From Ascaphus truei (Eukaryota > Chordata > Amphibia > Anura > Ascaphidae), in contig CM071569.1 of assembly GCA_036426205.1 (NCBI GenBank), positions 285,194,418 through 285,258,417 on the forward strand: a stretch of DNA of 64,000 bases, written 5' to 3'. The position numbers were made by a program, and so were the translations under genes. Position 1 is the first letter of the stretch. Every line of letters starts with the position of its first letter. The notes beneath the pieces were generated by a model. The model was not told where the DNA came from. It did not search any database and worked only from the letters and a program-made list of their open reading frames with translations. Below are positions 11,541 to 21,822 of the stretch, one piece after another.

Positions 11541-11756
11541 ATGTCACTTACTCTCTCATTACCCTCAAGCCAGGAGGTGTATGAGTGGGCGGCAAAAAGA
11601 CAAGTCCCAACCCTACAAGCGTTTGCTGTTGGACAAGTCCCCGCTAACACCTTCTCTTATGACATATGTTTGCTGCTGGGTCAGTACCCAGGCTTATGGG
11701 AGGCCAAAATCCTAGCCGCCGCACAAACACAGATGGGGTATGGTGTTCAGTGTTAG
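11541..11756 (+). pseudogene. Gag N-terminal fragment, PNMA-like
   Basis: From the ATG at 11,541 the frame encodes about 71 residues: EVYEWAAKRQVPTLQAFAVG, then QVPANTFSYDICLLLGQYPG and a strand ending KILAAAQTQMG, followed by a stop. The pattern of short strand, IP/VP turn, acidic helix and strand resembles the RRM-like N-terminal part of PNMA-family gag proteins, and parallels the gag at 62,216. A G-run follows at 11,761-11,777, and the sequence to about 12,030 has broken frames, so gag is truncated or frameshifted. Its place after LTR and primer-binding site supports the call. Confidence 0.55.
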
Positions 11757-12446
11757 TGATGGGGGGGGGGGGGGGGGCAAGATTTAACAAAGTAAGGAGG
11801 TCCCGGTAATTTATGGCTCCCTGGAGCACTCAGTCAAGGGTGCCCCATTATCTATCATGAAATGCTGGTAAAGTTGGAACTCCGTAGTCCTGGCACGGAT
11901 TTACAAGAGATTGCTATGTGACTGTCCTCCTCGCCAACAGAGAGTCTTTGTGGGGACAACGCTAGTGTCGCCTCATGCTCCAACTGCAGTTCCAGTATAC
12001 AGTGGCGACAACCTTTATTCTAACTCGGCTAGATCCGCGAATTTCAGATTATCCCGGTTATGTGCGGTTTTGTGTCGTTTTCGCCCGGAGTGAACTGCGT
12101 TATTTTTCGCGCCCGTGATATTAGAATTTTATTCTCGCTGTCTGCAATACTGCAATGCCATGTAAAAACTCAGGGGGGCGTTTGTGAGCTGTTGTCTTTG
12201 AAGTCTAATACCTTTGCGGTTCAACCTACGTCAGTACACAGTCTGTGCGTGCGCGCGCAGTAATTGTAAATTTGCATATTTAAAGTATACATGCATTTGC
12301 AGTGCTGTGCTGCTGTACGATATGTCTCATTTGAAAATTGTTGAAATGCATAGGCGTGTACAGTACTGTAAAAATGTAAAGGGAACCCTCGCTACTGACA
12401 TTGTTTGAGTAACCCTTTTGGCAATATTGTATCTCCTTTCACATTA
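11757..12446. other. Degraded gag remnant, then unassigned sequence
   Basis: To about 12,030 this is probably decayed gag (broken frames continuing from 11,756). From about 12,031 the composition changes, with CpG-containing and TACTGTA-containing sequence, which may be the left part of the cluster at 12.4-22 kb. No gene is recognised. Confidence 0.35.
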
Positions 12447-13139
12447 TTTATTTATTTATTTATTTTATTTATAAAATATTTTACCAGGAAGTAATACATT
12501 GAGAGTTACCTCTCGTTTTCAAGTATGTCCTGGGCACAGAGTAAAACAAATAATACATGGTTTCAAGTACAGTTACATAAATGAACAGGGTATACATTAT
12601 ATACAAGATATTGCGTGCACAGTTAAAGAAAATATATATTATGAGCGTATGAAACAGTTACAGACCAGGTTAAAATGTGAGACAGCCTTAGATTTGAAAG
12701 AACTTAAACTGGTGGTGGATGTGAGAGTCTCTGGTAGGTTGTTCCAGTTTTGGGGTGCACGGAAGGAGAAGGAGGAACGTCCGGATACTTTGTTGAGCGT
12801 TGGGACCATGAATAGTCTTTTGGAGTCTGATCTCAGGTGATAAGTGCTGCAAGTGGTAGTGGTGAGGAGCTTGTTCAGGTAGCTGGGTAGCTTGCCCATG
12901 AAGAATTTAAAGGCAAGACAGGAAAGGTGAACTTTGCGCCTAGACTCGAGTGATGACCAATCTAGTTCTTTGAGCATTTCGCAGTGATGTGTGTTGTAGT
13001 TGCATTGGAGAACAAAACGACAAATTGAATTGTAGACGGTGTCAAGTTTGCTAAGGTGGGTTTGAGGAGCCGAGCCATATACTATGTCTCCATAGTCAAT
13101 ATACAATAACATGTCAGTGCTACACACTGTATCAAACAT
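12447..13139 (-). pseudogene. LINE 3' end, L2/CR1-like
   Basis: The minus frame (12,639-13,139, 166 codons) matches the C-terminal part of LINE reverse transcriptases: LLYIDYGDIVYGSAP, then LDTVYNSICRFVLQ, THHCEMLKELDWSSL and RRKVHL, and an end with FSFRAPQNWNNLPE. Its 3' untranslated part reads CTCAATGTATTACTTCCTGG, then AAATATTTTATAAATAAATA, ending in an ATAAAT-type tail (12,447-12,480). The same 3' end occurs alone at 24,525-24,695 and 30,583-30,740, showing an active family in the past. The endonuclease and the catalytic core are absent: strong 5' truncation. Confidence 0.8.
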
Positions 13140-13635
13140 TTAGAAACCATATACTGTATCATTGCATATACTTACCTGCCCTGTTAGAGGGTATAGAGCT
13201 ACAGTAGCCTAGAATTTATTTGGGATACATACTCCTTTTTGGTCTACCCTTCCTCCACCTTATTTTTAATTCGCCGCTAACATAGGATTTATGTATTGAG
13301 GACCGTATATTTTAATTGAGGATCTCTCCCAATAAATTTGTTTTTAACTTAATTTCATAACACACATTACATCTCTCCCACACCATTCCTTTGAACGTGT
13401 CTGGTTTGAATCACATTCTTGCTTGACAGCAGTAATTTACTGCGCATGCGCTTGTAACTTCGCCCACTACTGCTTGCTTGCCTGAGTGAGTGACCAAAAA
13501 GAAATTTAAAATTAAAAATTTTTTATGGTAATTTTTTTTTTCTTTGTCCACAAGCCTGCAAAAACCATCTTACTGTGTAACGATATTCAATCTGTGCTGT
13601 ACAGTAGCTTTTGACTGCGACCATGTGCGTTTGAT
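13140..13635. other. No recognisable gene
   Basis: AT-rich sequence with one GCGCATGCGC palindrome (near 13,445) and several TACTGTA-type words. I see no coding region or transposon end. Confidence 0.5.
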
Positions 13636-14965
13636 TAGTGGGCTTTGTACGTACTGTATTTGGGGGTTGTATTTGGGGGTTCATTGATCAAATTATTATG
13701 ATGAAGTGCCTTTTGAAATTACTGTACTGTACTCTACAGTATGTAATTTCTTTGAACTGCAGCACAACTAATCCTTCATCCCTCCCCCACGCACACACAA
13801 ACTATTTTAGACAGACACATCCACAGAGTTATTCATTTTCTGAAGTTAGTCATTGTGTTTTTAATCCGTCCCTAGCCAAGCGTCAATCGCCTCACTGCGC
13901 CTGTGTGTACTCTAAGCCTCTTTGAGATAAGAGCTAGCTGCTTACTGCGCATGAGTCATCCAACCCCCCCCTCTCCACAGAGTCATTCTACAGACACCTC
14001 CACAGAGTCATTCCTTTTCTGAAGTTAGTCATTGTGTTTTTAATCCGTCCCTAGCCGAGCGTCAATTGCCTTACTGCGCCTGCGTGTACTCTAAGCCTCT
14101 TTGAGATGGGAGCTAGCTGCTTACTGCGCTTCATGACTACCCAAAACCCCCAACCCTTTAGGCTTTGTTTGAGCTTGGTAACAGCTTTGGAAATCCCTTC
14201 TCGAATTTGATTTGCACAGGGCATCACCTATATAGATAATATAATATGACATGCATGTTTTGTATAGGCGCTGTTAGGACAGTATAAGTACGCTTTGCAT
14301 ATAATATTTGCAGGGCACAGGTCCTGCCTGTCCGGTGGAGCTAACAATCTATGTTTGTTTTTGGTGCCTGAGGACAGGGAGTTAAAGTGACTTGTTGTTG
14401 ATGTACGTACTGTTTGGGGGGTTGTATTTGGGGGGTTATTGATCAAATGTATTATGAGTGAACTGCCTTTGAAATTTACTGTACTGACTCTACAGTTGTA
14501 TTTCTTGAACTGCAGCACAACTAATCCTTCACCCTCCCCAAGCCCCACACAAACTATTTTAGACAGACACCTACACAGAGTCATTCATTTTCTGAAGTTA
14601 GTCATTGTGTTTTAATCCGTCCCTAGGCCAAGCGTCAATCGACTCACTGCGCCTGCGTGTACTCTAAGATCTTTGAGATGGGAGAGCTAGCTGCTAGCGC
14701 ATGAGTCATCCAACCCCCCCTTCCACGAGTCATTTACGTCACACTCACACGAGTCATCATTTTCTGAGTTTTCGAGTGATGTTTTTATCCGTCCCTAAGT
14801 CGAGCGTCAATCGCCGCGCTTGTACTGCGCCTTTGTGTTTACTCTAAGCCTCTTTGAGATGGGAGCTAGCTGCTTACTGCGCATGACTCACCAACCCACC
14901 AAACCACTTTGAGTCTTGTTTTATGGTAACGCTTTGGAAAATCCCTTCTCGAATTTGAAATGTAA
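13636..14965. repeat. Two direct copies of a ~570-base block with internal repeats
   Basis: The block at about 13,636-14,215 recurs at about 14,386-14,965. Each contains two sub-repeats with TCTGAAGTTAGTCATTGTG, AATCCGTCCCTAG and GAGATGGGAGCTAGCTGC. The second block has many one-base deletions, most dense around 14,690-14,800. It may be terminal or subterminal repetition of a transposon, but no protein is encoded. Confidence 0.75.
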
Positions 14966-15302
14966 ATCTGATGTGCACCGCATTGTGAGAATTGAGAGTA
15001 AAAAAACCATTATCTGATTCATGTTGTTTTTTCATTCATTCTTATACTGTAGGGGGGGGATGGGGTTGTTGTCAATGATTAAGATTACCAGGAATGTGAA
15101 TAAATATTTATTTTATTTCATCAGGGGAAAAAAAATACAAAGATAAAAATAATCATGAATAATACATAATGCAGTCTTTATTAAATTCTTCTGGCAGATT
15201 GAAATTGGATAAACATTTACAACACATTTGTAAAACATGGAGATACATGAAAAATGGACATTTATATGAATATTAATTAATAATATATACTGTAATGTAC
15301 TG

Positions 15303-15350
<48 letters not shown>

Positions 15351-15845
15351 TCCGTCTGTATCTTGTTCCTCATTCTGTGAACAGTACAGTAGTTCATTGA
15401 GATAGGAGAGGTTTTGTGTACATCAATACAGCTGTTTATATACTGTACATTGTACTGTAGACAACAGATTAGACTGGACACAAAACCCCACCTCCCCCCA
15501 GGCCAGGCCACCCTTTTTTCCTGAAACGACATGAAAACAAAAAATGAGTGCAGTTACAGTATGTGCGTACGTACTGTATTATGGCATTGTGTGATGTGTA
15601 AGAAAAAAATTGAGCAGTTAGTACTGTAGGCAGTCAATGTAGTACTGTCAAACTAGTATATACTGGAACTACTGTATACTCTGACTACTTTTAAATACTG
15701 TGTACTGTAACCTGATGGCTGGTGCTTCTCTCACTGTAAAGAAAAAACTGTACTGTAACTACTGTATACTCTGACTATTGGGAAAGAAAAAATCTGTGCC
15801 ATACTTACCTGTATCATACTGTACTTACAATACTACAGCACAGTA
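14966..15845. other. Non-coding, with (TA)n microsatellite
   Basis: An uninterrupted TA run lies at about 15,306-15,346. TACTGTA/TACAGTA words are very frequent (15,540-15,780). No coding region is visible; the open frame at 15,113-15,532 (minus) is low complexity. It is immediately downstream of the Tc1-type gene and may hold its 3' untranslated region. Confidence 0.5.
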
Positions 15846-17486
15846 CTACTTTCCTGATGCTTGCCCATTACGAGCGATGACAATGGGCAATACAGTGGCA
15901 ATATGGTCTATATATTTATTGCAGCGTTCCACGGTGAGTACATCGTTCCAAAAACTCATTATGCCTTTCAACAACTCGTCTTTTTTGGAGGATTTTGCCA
16001 CTTTCCGGATATGGTCCTTCAGCTGATGCCAGACCATTTCGATCGGATTGAAGTCTGGCGATCTGTCATTGGAAAAAAAGGACAATTGGTTTAAGAGATA
16101 AAAACTGTGGAGAACAAAAATGGGACACGGTCTACTGCACTTACTCCGCTGGCGTCTTCACCCAGTTGATGCCGCGCTCAAGGATATGCGCTGTTGACGC
16201 GGTGTGCTTCGGATCGTTGTCCTGGTAGAAGCGGTGACCATTGGGGAACTCGCGTGTGATGTATTGCACTATCTCGGGCACAATGTTGTCTTGGATGAAA
16301 GCTTTATTCATGATTCCTATAGCAAGAAAATAAAAGTGCTCAAAAAACTGCACAATAGTACAGTACAGTGCATACAGTAAGGCAACACTAGTAAAGTACA
16401 GTGCATTAGGCTACATTATATTTGATAAATTTTACCTTCAAAGATGACAATGCATCCCGGTCCATGCCTAGAGATGGCACCCCACACATGCAGCTTCACA
16501 GGGTGTTTTGGCCGCGGCTTCAAAGATATGCGGCCTTTTTTGTGGAATGCAAAGCTTGCAAATCTCTCCAGCGACACAGTAGACACATCAGTGAAGATGC
16601 AATCCTGGAAAGTCTCCCCACTGTCGATCCATGCCTGGGCCTGGACCACTCTTTTGATTTTGTTTGCGTCCCGTATCATGGGGTACGCTCTGTAATGACA
16701 AGGAATAAGTATTGTAGGGGTACAGTACAGTTTCCTAAACAAACATTTTACTCCTATACTGTCCAGGACTAACCCACACGTCCAGTCCATATTTCCATCC
16801 AATGATGCGTCATCATCTTCTTTATGCTGATCTGGATACGTCTGATTGTGCTTTTTCGTGCAGAGGTTTTTAACCCTTAATGCACTCTTCTCATCATTCT
16901 CTTCACATTTTGTCGGACCAGAAGAGTTGTCTCCTACATGTAACGAAATTTATATGTTTATTAATATGCAGCAATATAAAATGTATAAATATAATGTTGT
17001 AATGTAATATAAATTAAATATACAAAAAATATTATACTGTTGTAATATAAAATATAAATATACAAAAATATATACTGTTGTAATTTAAATATAAATATAA
17101 AATATATATACTGTTTGTAATATAAATATACAAAATACAGTATATATAGCACAGTTGTATATATAAATATACAAAATATGTTGTAATATAAATCAACAGC
17201 AATAATAATAGTATTAGATACAGAACTGTAGATGTACTGTATGTACAGTACAGTACATTTTTTGATATTTTTTTTTGTTAGATTTATAAATAACTTACGC
17301 GTTAGTTACCCTTGGTGCCCTTTTGCGGTCTCTATTTTTTCCGTATGCATGATCGCTCACGGTGGTTGATGGCACAACGAGGCCAGAAGCAGCTAACCAG
17401 CGCTGGTTAGCAACAATTCGGTGTCCGCTCGTGTACATCTCCTTAATTCGCATGCTGAGCTCCTTTGAAATCTTTTTGACAGGCAT
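15846..17486 (-). CDS. Tc1/mariner-type transposase gene with introns
   Basis: This predicts a DDE transposase of about 330 residues split over five exons: 17,299-17,486, 16,774-16,933, 16,436-16,689, 16,145-16,316 and 15,846-16,062. The start is ATG at 17,486 ([11 protein letters not shown]). Exon 1 has a helix-turn-helix; later exons carry [12 protein letters not shown] (first Asp), [23 protein letters not shown] (second Asp) and SPDFNPIE (Glu). Junctions 2-3, 3-4 and 4-5 have GT/AG sites and join in frame exactly through conserved blocks (TCG/AYP, IFEG/IMN, TPAE/SPD). The Asp-Glu spacing is 32 residues rather than the usual 34. Exon 1-2, as read, is one base out of frame, so either a splice site is misjudged or there is an indel. 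Tc1-type transposases are normally intronless, which makes this unusual. No terminal inverted repeats were found. Confidence 0.75.
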
Positions 17487-17738
17487 TTCTGCGAGTAGAA
17501 AGAAATACAAACACAAGAATGTGTATTCGATGTTTAGTCGATGTGTATTCAATGTGCAGTGAATCCACAAAATGGATGGTGTATTTATACGTTAATGACT
17601 CACATTAGAGTACGCCCACTTTCAACACCTGTACCTGGTCGCCATGCATAAAAGGTTACACACTTTGCATAGCCTCCCACTCGATGATCTGTATCTGAAC
17701 TTGCCCTTGTCCAGATACTGCATTGTGCACCTGCTTCC
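17487..17738. promoter_or_regulatory. Divergent promoter between transposase and BEN gene
   Basis: The two start codons are about 250 bases apart and face away from each other. A minus-strand TATAAATAC lies at 17,582-17,590 (about 95 bases upstream of the transposase ATG), and a plus-strand CATAAAAGG lies at 17,647-17,655 (about 85 bases upstream of the BEN ATG). Both positions suit short 5' untranslated regions. Promoter activity is inferred. Confidence 0.5.
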
Positions 17739-19142
17739 ATGGAGCAACCTCGATTCTATGGACGCAGGAACCCACTCGCCTCTGCCGTGCCTGTCAAGCT
17801 GAAAAAGCGAAAGGCGGCAGCCGTTTCCACGCCAAGGCAAAAGCGACAGGCTAAGGCCAATAAAGAAAACCTTCTGCTGACCCCAAAGGCAAAGGGTTTT
17901 CATAGACGTAAGCCTTATTATGTCAAGAAGATATACGGTGATGTACTCTCGACGCAAAACGATTGGCAGCCAACCCATCGAACCCGCAGACCATTTCCTC
18001 GCATACGCTTCGACGACTCTGCCGCCGCAGTCCCGGAAATCTTCAGCCCGTCTTCTCCACCTCCATCTTCTCCGGTTCCATCCTACGACGCTGCCGCCTC
18101 TGAAATCCACGGGTCACTTTCTCCCTTGCTCTTAGATGAATCTGCTTCTCGGCCGGAAATCCAACGGTCACTTTCTCCATCCCTCTTCGACGACGCTGCC
18201 GCTTCTCCTCTACCGGGTATCCACATGTCACCTCCTCCACTCTTCTTCGATGTCGCTTCCGCTTCTCTCCATGGAACCCCCATGTCATCCTCCATTGCAC
18301 CCATCCCCCCAGATGTTCACACGCCATGCACAAGAAGCAGCTCGTTAGACCGGATACTGAATGGGATTACTGTGGATCTCCCCGGGAATTCTATTGTGCT
18401 AGCAAAGATAGATCTGCTTCTGGAGATAATGCTAAATGTGGAGCAACGGATGCTACAAATGGATCAACGGATGGATCGACGGATGGAGAAGATAGAGGCT
18501 GACATAGCGGGCATACATTATTTGCTCGGTGTTAATGCCCCTGTTTCCCCGACGCTGGAGCAGGGGGGTGACATGGATGTGATGAATGGGACCTTCGACC
18601 CCCTTCCATCACCAAGCGCACCCCCTCCACCAGAAGATGCAGTGTACATGTATGCCGTTGAGGAGGACATGACAACCCCGTCAAGACCACGCCAGGAGAC
18701 AACACGGCAACCACGACCGGAGGAAAGCTTCCTCCCAGACAACCTACCATCGCCCGTCGCCTCAAGCACACCCGCTCCCAAAAGACCTACACCCGCTCGC
18801 ATCGATATGGTGCTCGACATCACCCTGTGCGATCTGCCACCGACGCTCAGGGAGAAGTATAGGGTGAAGAGTGCTGGTGCACCCCACAAGTATGCCTTGT
18901 TACTTTTTAAGCACCATGTTCCCTACTCTTTGTACTACAACTGGGCCTTCAAAGTGAACTACGATGGGAATCGCGTAAAAAAGGCGCTTCCTGTCAATTT
19001 AAGGAAAAACATTCTGGATGAAATGCGACGCTTTTATCCAATTACAGATCCTGTAATGAAAGGCGTTGGAGACTGCATTAATGGCGTTTTGCGCCATGCA
19101 AGGAATCGGCCATGGACGGACAATGCGGAGGACTTTCTGTAA
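17739..19142 (+). CDS. BEN-domain protein, 467 residues, intact
   Basis: A single uninterrupted frame starts at ATG 17,739. Residues 20-39 are Lys/Arg-rich, a likely nuclear signal. Residues about 100-184 hold four imperfect Ser/Pro repeats of about 20 residues (SLSPLLLDESA, SLSPSLFDDAA, MSPPPLFFDVA). Residues about 230-260 (EQRMLQMDQRMDRRMEKIEA) suit a short coiled coil. Residues about 380-460 match a BEN domain: HKYALLLFKHHVPYSLYYNW, then KKALPVNLRKNILDEMRRFY and CINGVLRHARNRP. BEN domains bind DNA or chromatin proteins and occur in host regulators, poxviruses and polydnaviruses. An AATAAA (19,201) lies 59 bases past the stop. It is head-to-head with the Tc1 transposase and could be its accessory protein, or a host gene; which is unknown. 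Confidence 0.8.
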   Translation: MEQPRFYGRRNPLASAVPVKLKKRKAAAVSTPRQKRQAKANKENLLLTPKAKGFHRRKPYYVKKIYGDVLSTQNDWQPTHRTRRPFPRIRFDDSAAAVPEIFSPSSPPPSSPVPSYDAAASEIHGSLSPLLLDESASRPEIQRSLSPSLFDDAAASPLPGIHMSPPPLFFDVASASLHGTPMSSSIAPIPPDVHTPCTRSSSLDRILNGITVDLPGNSIVLAKIDLLLEIMLNVEQRMLQMDQRMDRRMEKIEADIAGIHYLLGVNAPVSPTLEQGGDMDVMNGTFDPLPSPSAPPPPEDAVYMYAVEEDMTTPSRPRQETTRQPRPEESFLPDNLPSPVASSTPAPKRPTPARIDMVLDITLCDLPPTLREKYRVKSAGAPHKYALLLFKHHVPYSLYYNWAFKVNYDGNRVKKALPVNLRKNILDEMRRFYPITDPVMKGVGDCINGVLRHARNRPWTDNAEDFL

Positions 19143-20589
19143 GACCATACTGTTGTGCTGAACTGTATTGTACTCTACATGATTTGACCTGCTGTACTTA
19201 AATAAAGGAGATGTTATTGTGTGTTTTTTTACTTGTATTTGTACAGAAATGTTTTAACTTGCTGTCCACACACACAGGACATGCACAATTCCAGTCCCTG
19301 GGGGCCGCAAACAGGCACGGCTTTCAAGGTTGTCCTGAAAACCTGCCCTGTTTGCTGCCCTCGAGGACTGTACTGGTGCAGGTCTGACTGACAGTGTTGC
19401 GCACCATCCCACTGTACTGTACTGTATATGTTTCTTTAATAAAGGAGATGTTTCGTTTGTATACTGCATTATACTGTATGAATAAAAAAAAAATTGTAAT
19501 CACAGGTAAGACCATACTGTTGTGCTGGACTGTATTGTACTCTACAGTACTGTACATGTTTTGACCTGCTGTACTGTACATAAATAAAGGAGATGTTGTT
19601 GTGTGTTTTTTTACTGCCAGACCGCAAAACCGCAAGAGCGGCAACATTGTCAAAAAAAGAGCTATGATCGCGCAATTGGCATGGGAACTAGGGCCTCGGT
19701 CAAGTTCACGGCCAATTGGCGTGGGAACTTCTGTTCTAGGGCACCTATCATTGACCGTAATGGCGGAGAAAGCCGCGCTGCTTTGAAACGCCTAATCAGA
19801 ATGAGCAGAAACCTGGAACCCATAACTCCGGTTCTGTTCAACCTAGAGGGCTGAGATTCGGTCACCATGTAGTCCTAGTTCCGGCAGGATTGCATGGCAA
19901 ATAGCGACCCTCTCATGGCAACAGAACAGAGTCAAGGTAATGGTAAAGTTTATGTTTCTGCCATTGACTTGCATGGCAGAAAAAAGCCACTTTTGTAATG
20001 TGCTTTTAAACTGTAGTTTTGTATCTCCGGTTCTGGGGGACGTGGAAGGCTGATATTTGGCCACTATGGCAAGGGTCCTTCCTCATGAGGACCAGGCAAA
20101 TTTCAACCCGCTCAGACCCACAGAACGGATTATTTTAATATGTGTAGATATTAAAGAATGTATTGTATTTTGGGTCGAGGACTGTAGTGGTGCAGACTGT
20201 TTTGCACACCATCCCACTGTACAGTATACAGTATGTTTTGACTTGTCATTCTTTAATAAAGGAGATGTTGCGTTTTGCTTTTTTTGTGAATAAAGAATTT
20301 GTTTTTTAAACATGTGACTGTAAACAATACTGACTGACAAATGTTTTCACACATGTAGCAGTAAACCATACACCTGTTGATGTTTTGAATTGCTGTGCAC
20401 TTAAAATGTTTCTACATTGTACAGTATTTGTAAATAAATGTTTTTGTACTTACTCCACCAATAAAAGAACATGTTGATTTGTTTTACATTGTTCCATTTG
20501 CTCCTTTGATAGTGTAACAAAATACAGTGTTTCTAGAATGTCGAGGCATACTGCTCTGCACTGTATACTGTAGACATGCTCAGTATACT
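19143..20589. repeat. Duplicated 3'-end modules with poly(A) signals
   Basis: The BEN gene 3' end (19,140-19,235: TAAGACCATACTGTTGTGCT through AATAAAGGAGATG) is repeated at 19,507-19,615. A second module with AATAAAGGAGATG occurs at 19,364-19,500 and 20,176-20,300. The block 19,617-20,150 between them is different. It has an ACCGCAAAACCGC-like start and an AACTCCGGTTCTG motif reminiscent of the solo LTR at 38,951-40,929, so it may be an LTR fragment. No coding region is seen. Confidence 0.6.
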
Positions 20590-20729
20590 GTAAGAGTACT
20601 AAAAAAAATAGAAGAATAGAAATACACAAACTGTACTGTACTGTAGTATGTACTGGCACTGTATACTGTAGAAGACACATAATGTATGGGATACATGTAG
20701 AATAAATGCATAGTTTTAATTTTTTCGGG

Positions 20730-20735
20730 TTTATT
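20730..20735 (-). promoter_or_regulatory. Poly(A) signal downstream of forkhead gene
   Basis: AATAAA on the minus strand, about 515 bases past the forkhead stop. A possible 3' exon precedes it: an acceptor-like pyrimidine run then CAG near 20,937, matched to a GTGAGT donor at the end of the forkhead frame. Confidence 0.4.
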
Positions 20736-21249
20736 ACACAATATACTTTACGGCCGGAAAACATCAGCATACTGTTTAAGGTACAGTATTATATCCTAAT
20801 CAATAACAACGGCAACTAAACTGTAGACTTCGGTACGTGGGTTTTTAAATCTGATTCAGCAATGTGCAGGCATTGTTACACAACGTGATATTACAGTATC
20901 CATCGAAATTCCTCCATTAGCCGTTTTCTTTTCTGAGGAAAAACAAAAAGAAAAGTTTTACTGTAATGCTCACCCCCCTAAAGAAGTACCCAGCCAGTCC
21001 CACCAATAATTTTCTCCTGTTCACATGCGCATGCGCCTACCGCGATGACACGCATATGCGTTTCAAGAAGGTTCCAATGCGCATGCGCCTAGCGTTCCAC
21101 CAATTGTTCAGTATCTGCAGTACAGTACTGTAGAAGCCGCTCAGCCAATGATATTGCTTACAGGAGAATCGCTTGACTTGGAATCGCACCGATATTGATA
21201 CTGTATTGTCAAAATAAAAAAAACACAGAAAATAATACGGCAACAATAC

Positions 21250-21822
21250 TCACCATAGTATTTCCCATTCAGCTGGCGCCGGCGCCGGTCCACTGCCAGT
21301 CCAGCTTTCTTGATCATCCACGTCGATAGTTTGCAGCGGGACTAGTCCACCTGTAGTCAGCTGGTGAGGCTGGAAATTGCTTAGGTACATGCAAGCTTGA
21401 TCGAAACTGCACGCGAAATCCGGCTCAGGCTCAGGGTTGTCACTGACGGCGGGAACGTCATTGAAAGCCAGTGCTGGTGCATTGCTTGGCAGCGACTGTC
21501 GTTTCTTAGTTGGTTTTAACACGACTCTTCGCCTTTTGCCGTCATCATGATCATAGATACAGGAAAAAGCCGATGATACACACCAATACCCTCCAACAAA
21601 TTGTGGCTCAATACGATAAAAACAGGGATCGCTACATAACCTTTTCCTTATTGCACGCTTCCACGTATGAGAAAATTTGTAAAAGTCATAGTTTTCGATA
21701 AAATACTGATAAATTTGAACAACTGTTGCCATCTTATCCTCTGTTGCATTAATCGCGGCCCATATCAAATACGCGTAACTTCTGTCGGGTTTTTGGAAAG
21801 CGGGCTGCACTTGAACACGCAT
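21250..21822 (-). CDS. Divergent forkhead-domain protein, 190 residues
   Basis: The chosen start is ATG 21,822 in a good context (GCCATGC); the frame is open further upstream without an ATG. Residues 11-82 follow the forkhead fold: KPDRSYAYLIWAAI, IYQYFIENYDFY, then the recognition helix region TWKRAIRKRLCSDPCFYRI and a closing GGYWCV. In classic forkheads the helix reads NSIRHNLS; here the usual Asn and His contacts are replaced by Arg and Lys, so DNA specificity is probably altered. Residues 96-108 are basic (KRRRVVLKPTKKR), a likely nuclear signal. The tail is acidic and Pro-rich. A GTGAGT at the end of the frame is a possible splice donor, but translation would stop at the junction either way. 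A decayed copy lies at 33,413-33,973. Its role, host or transposon-borne, is unknown. Confidence 0.7.
   Translation of the reverse strand: MRVQVQPAFQKPDRSYAYLIWAAINATEDKMATVVQIYQYFIENYDFYKFSHTWKRAIRKRLCSDPCFYRIEPQFVGGYWCVSSAFSCIYDHDDGKRRRVVLKPTKKRQSLPSNAPALAFNDVPAVSDNPEPEPDFACSFDQACMYLSNFQPHQLTTGGLVPLQTIDVDDQESWTGSGPAPAPAEWEILW

Noticed and set aside
17622..18110. 162-codon minus-strand frame opposite the BEN gene
   Set aside because: It is a shadow of the Ser/Pro/Asp-rich BEN frame, with no motif and no support from promoter position.
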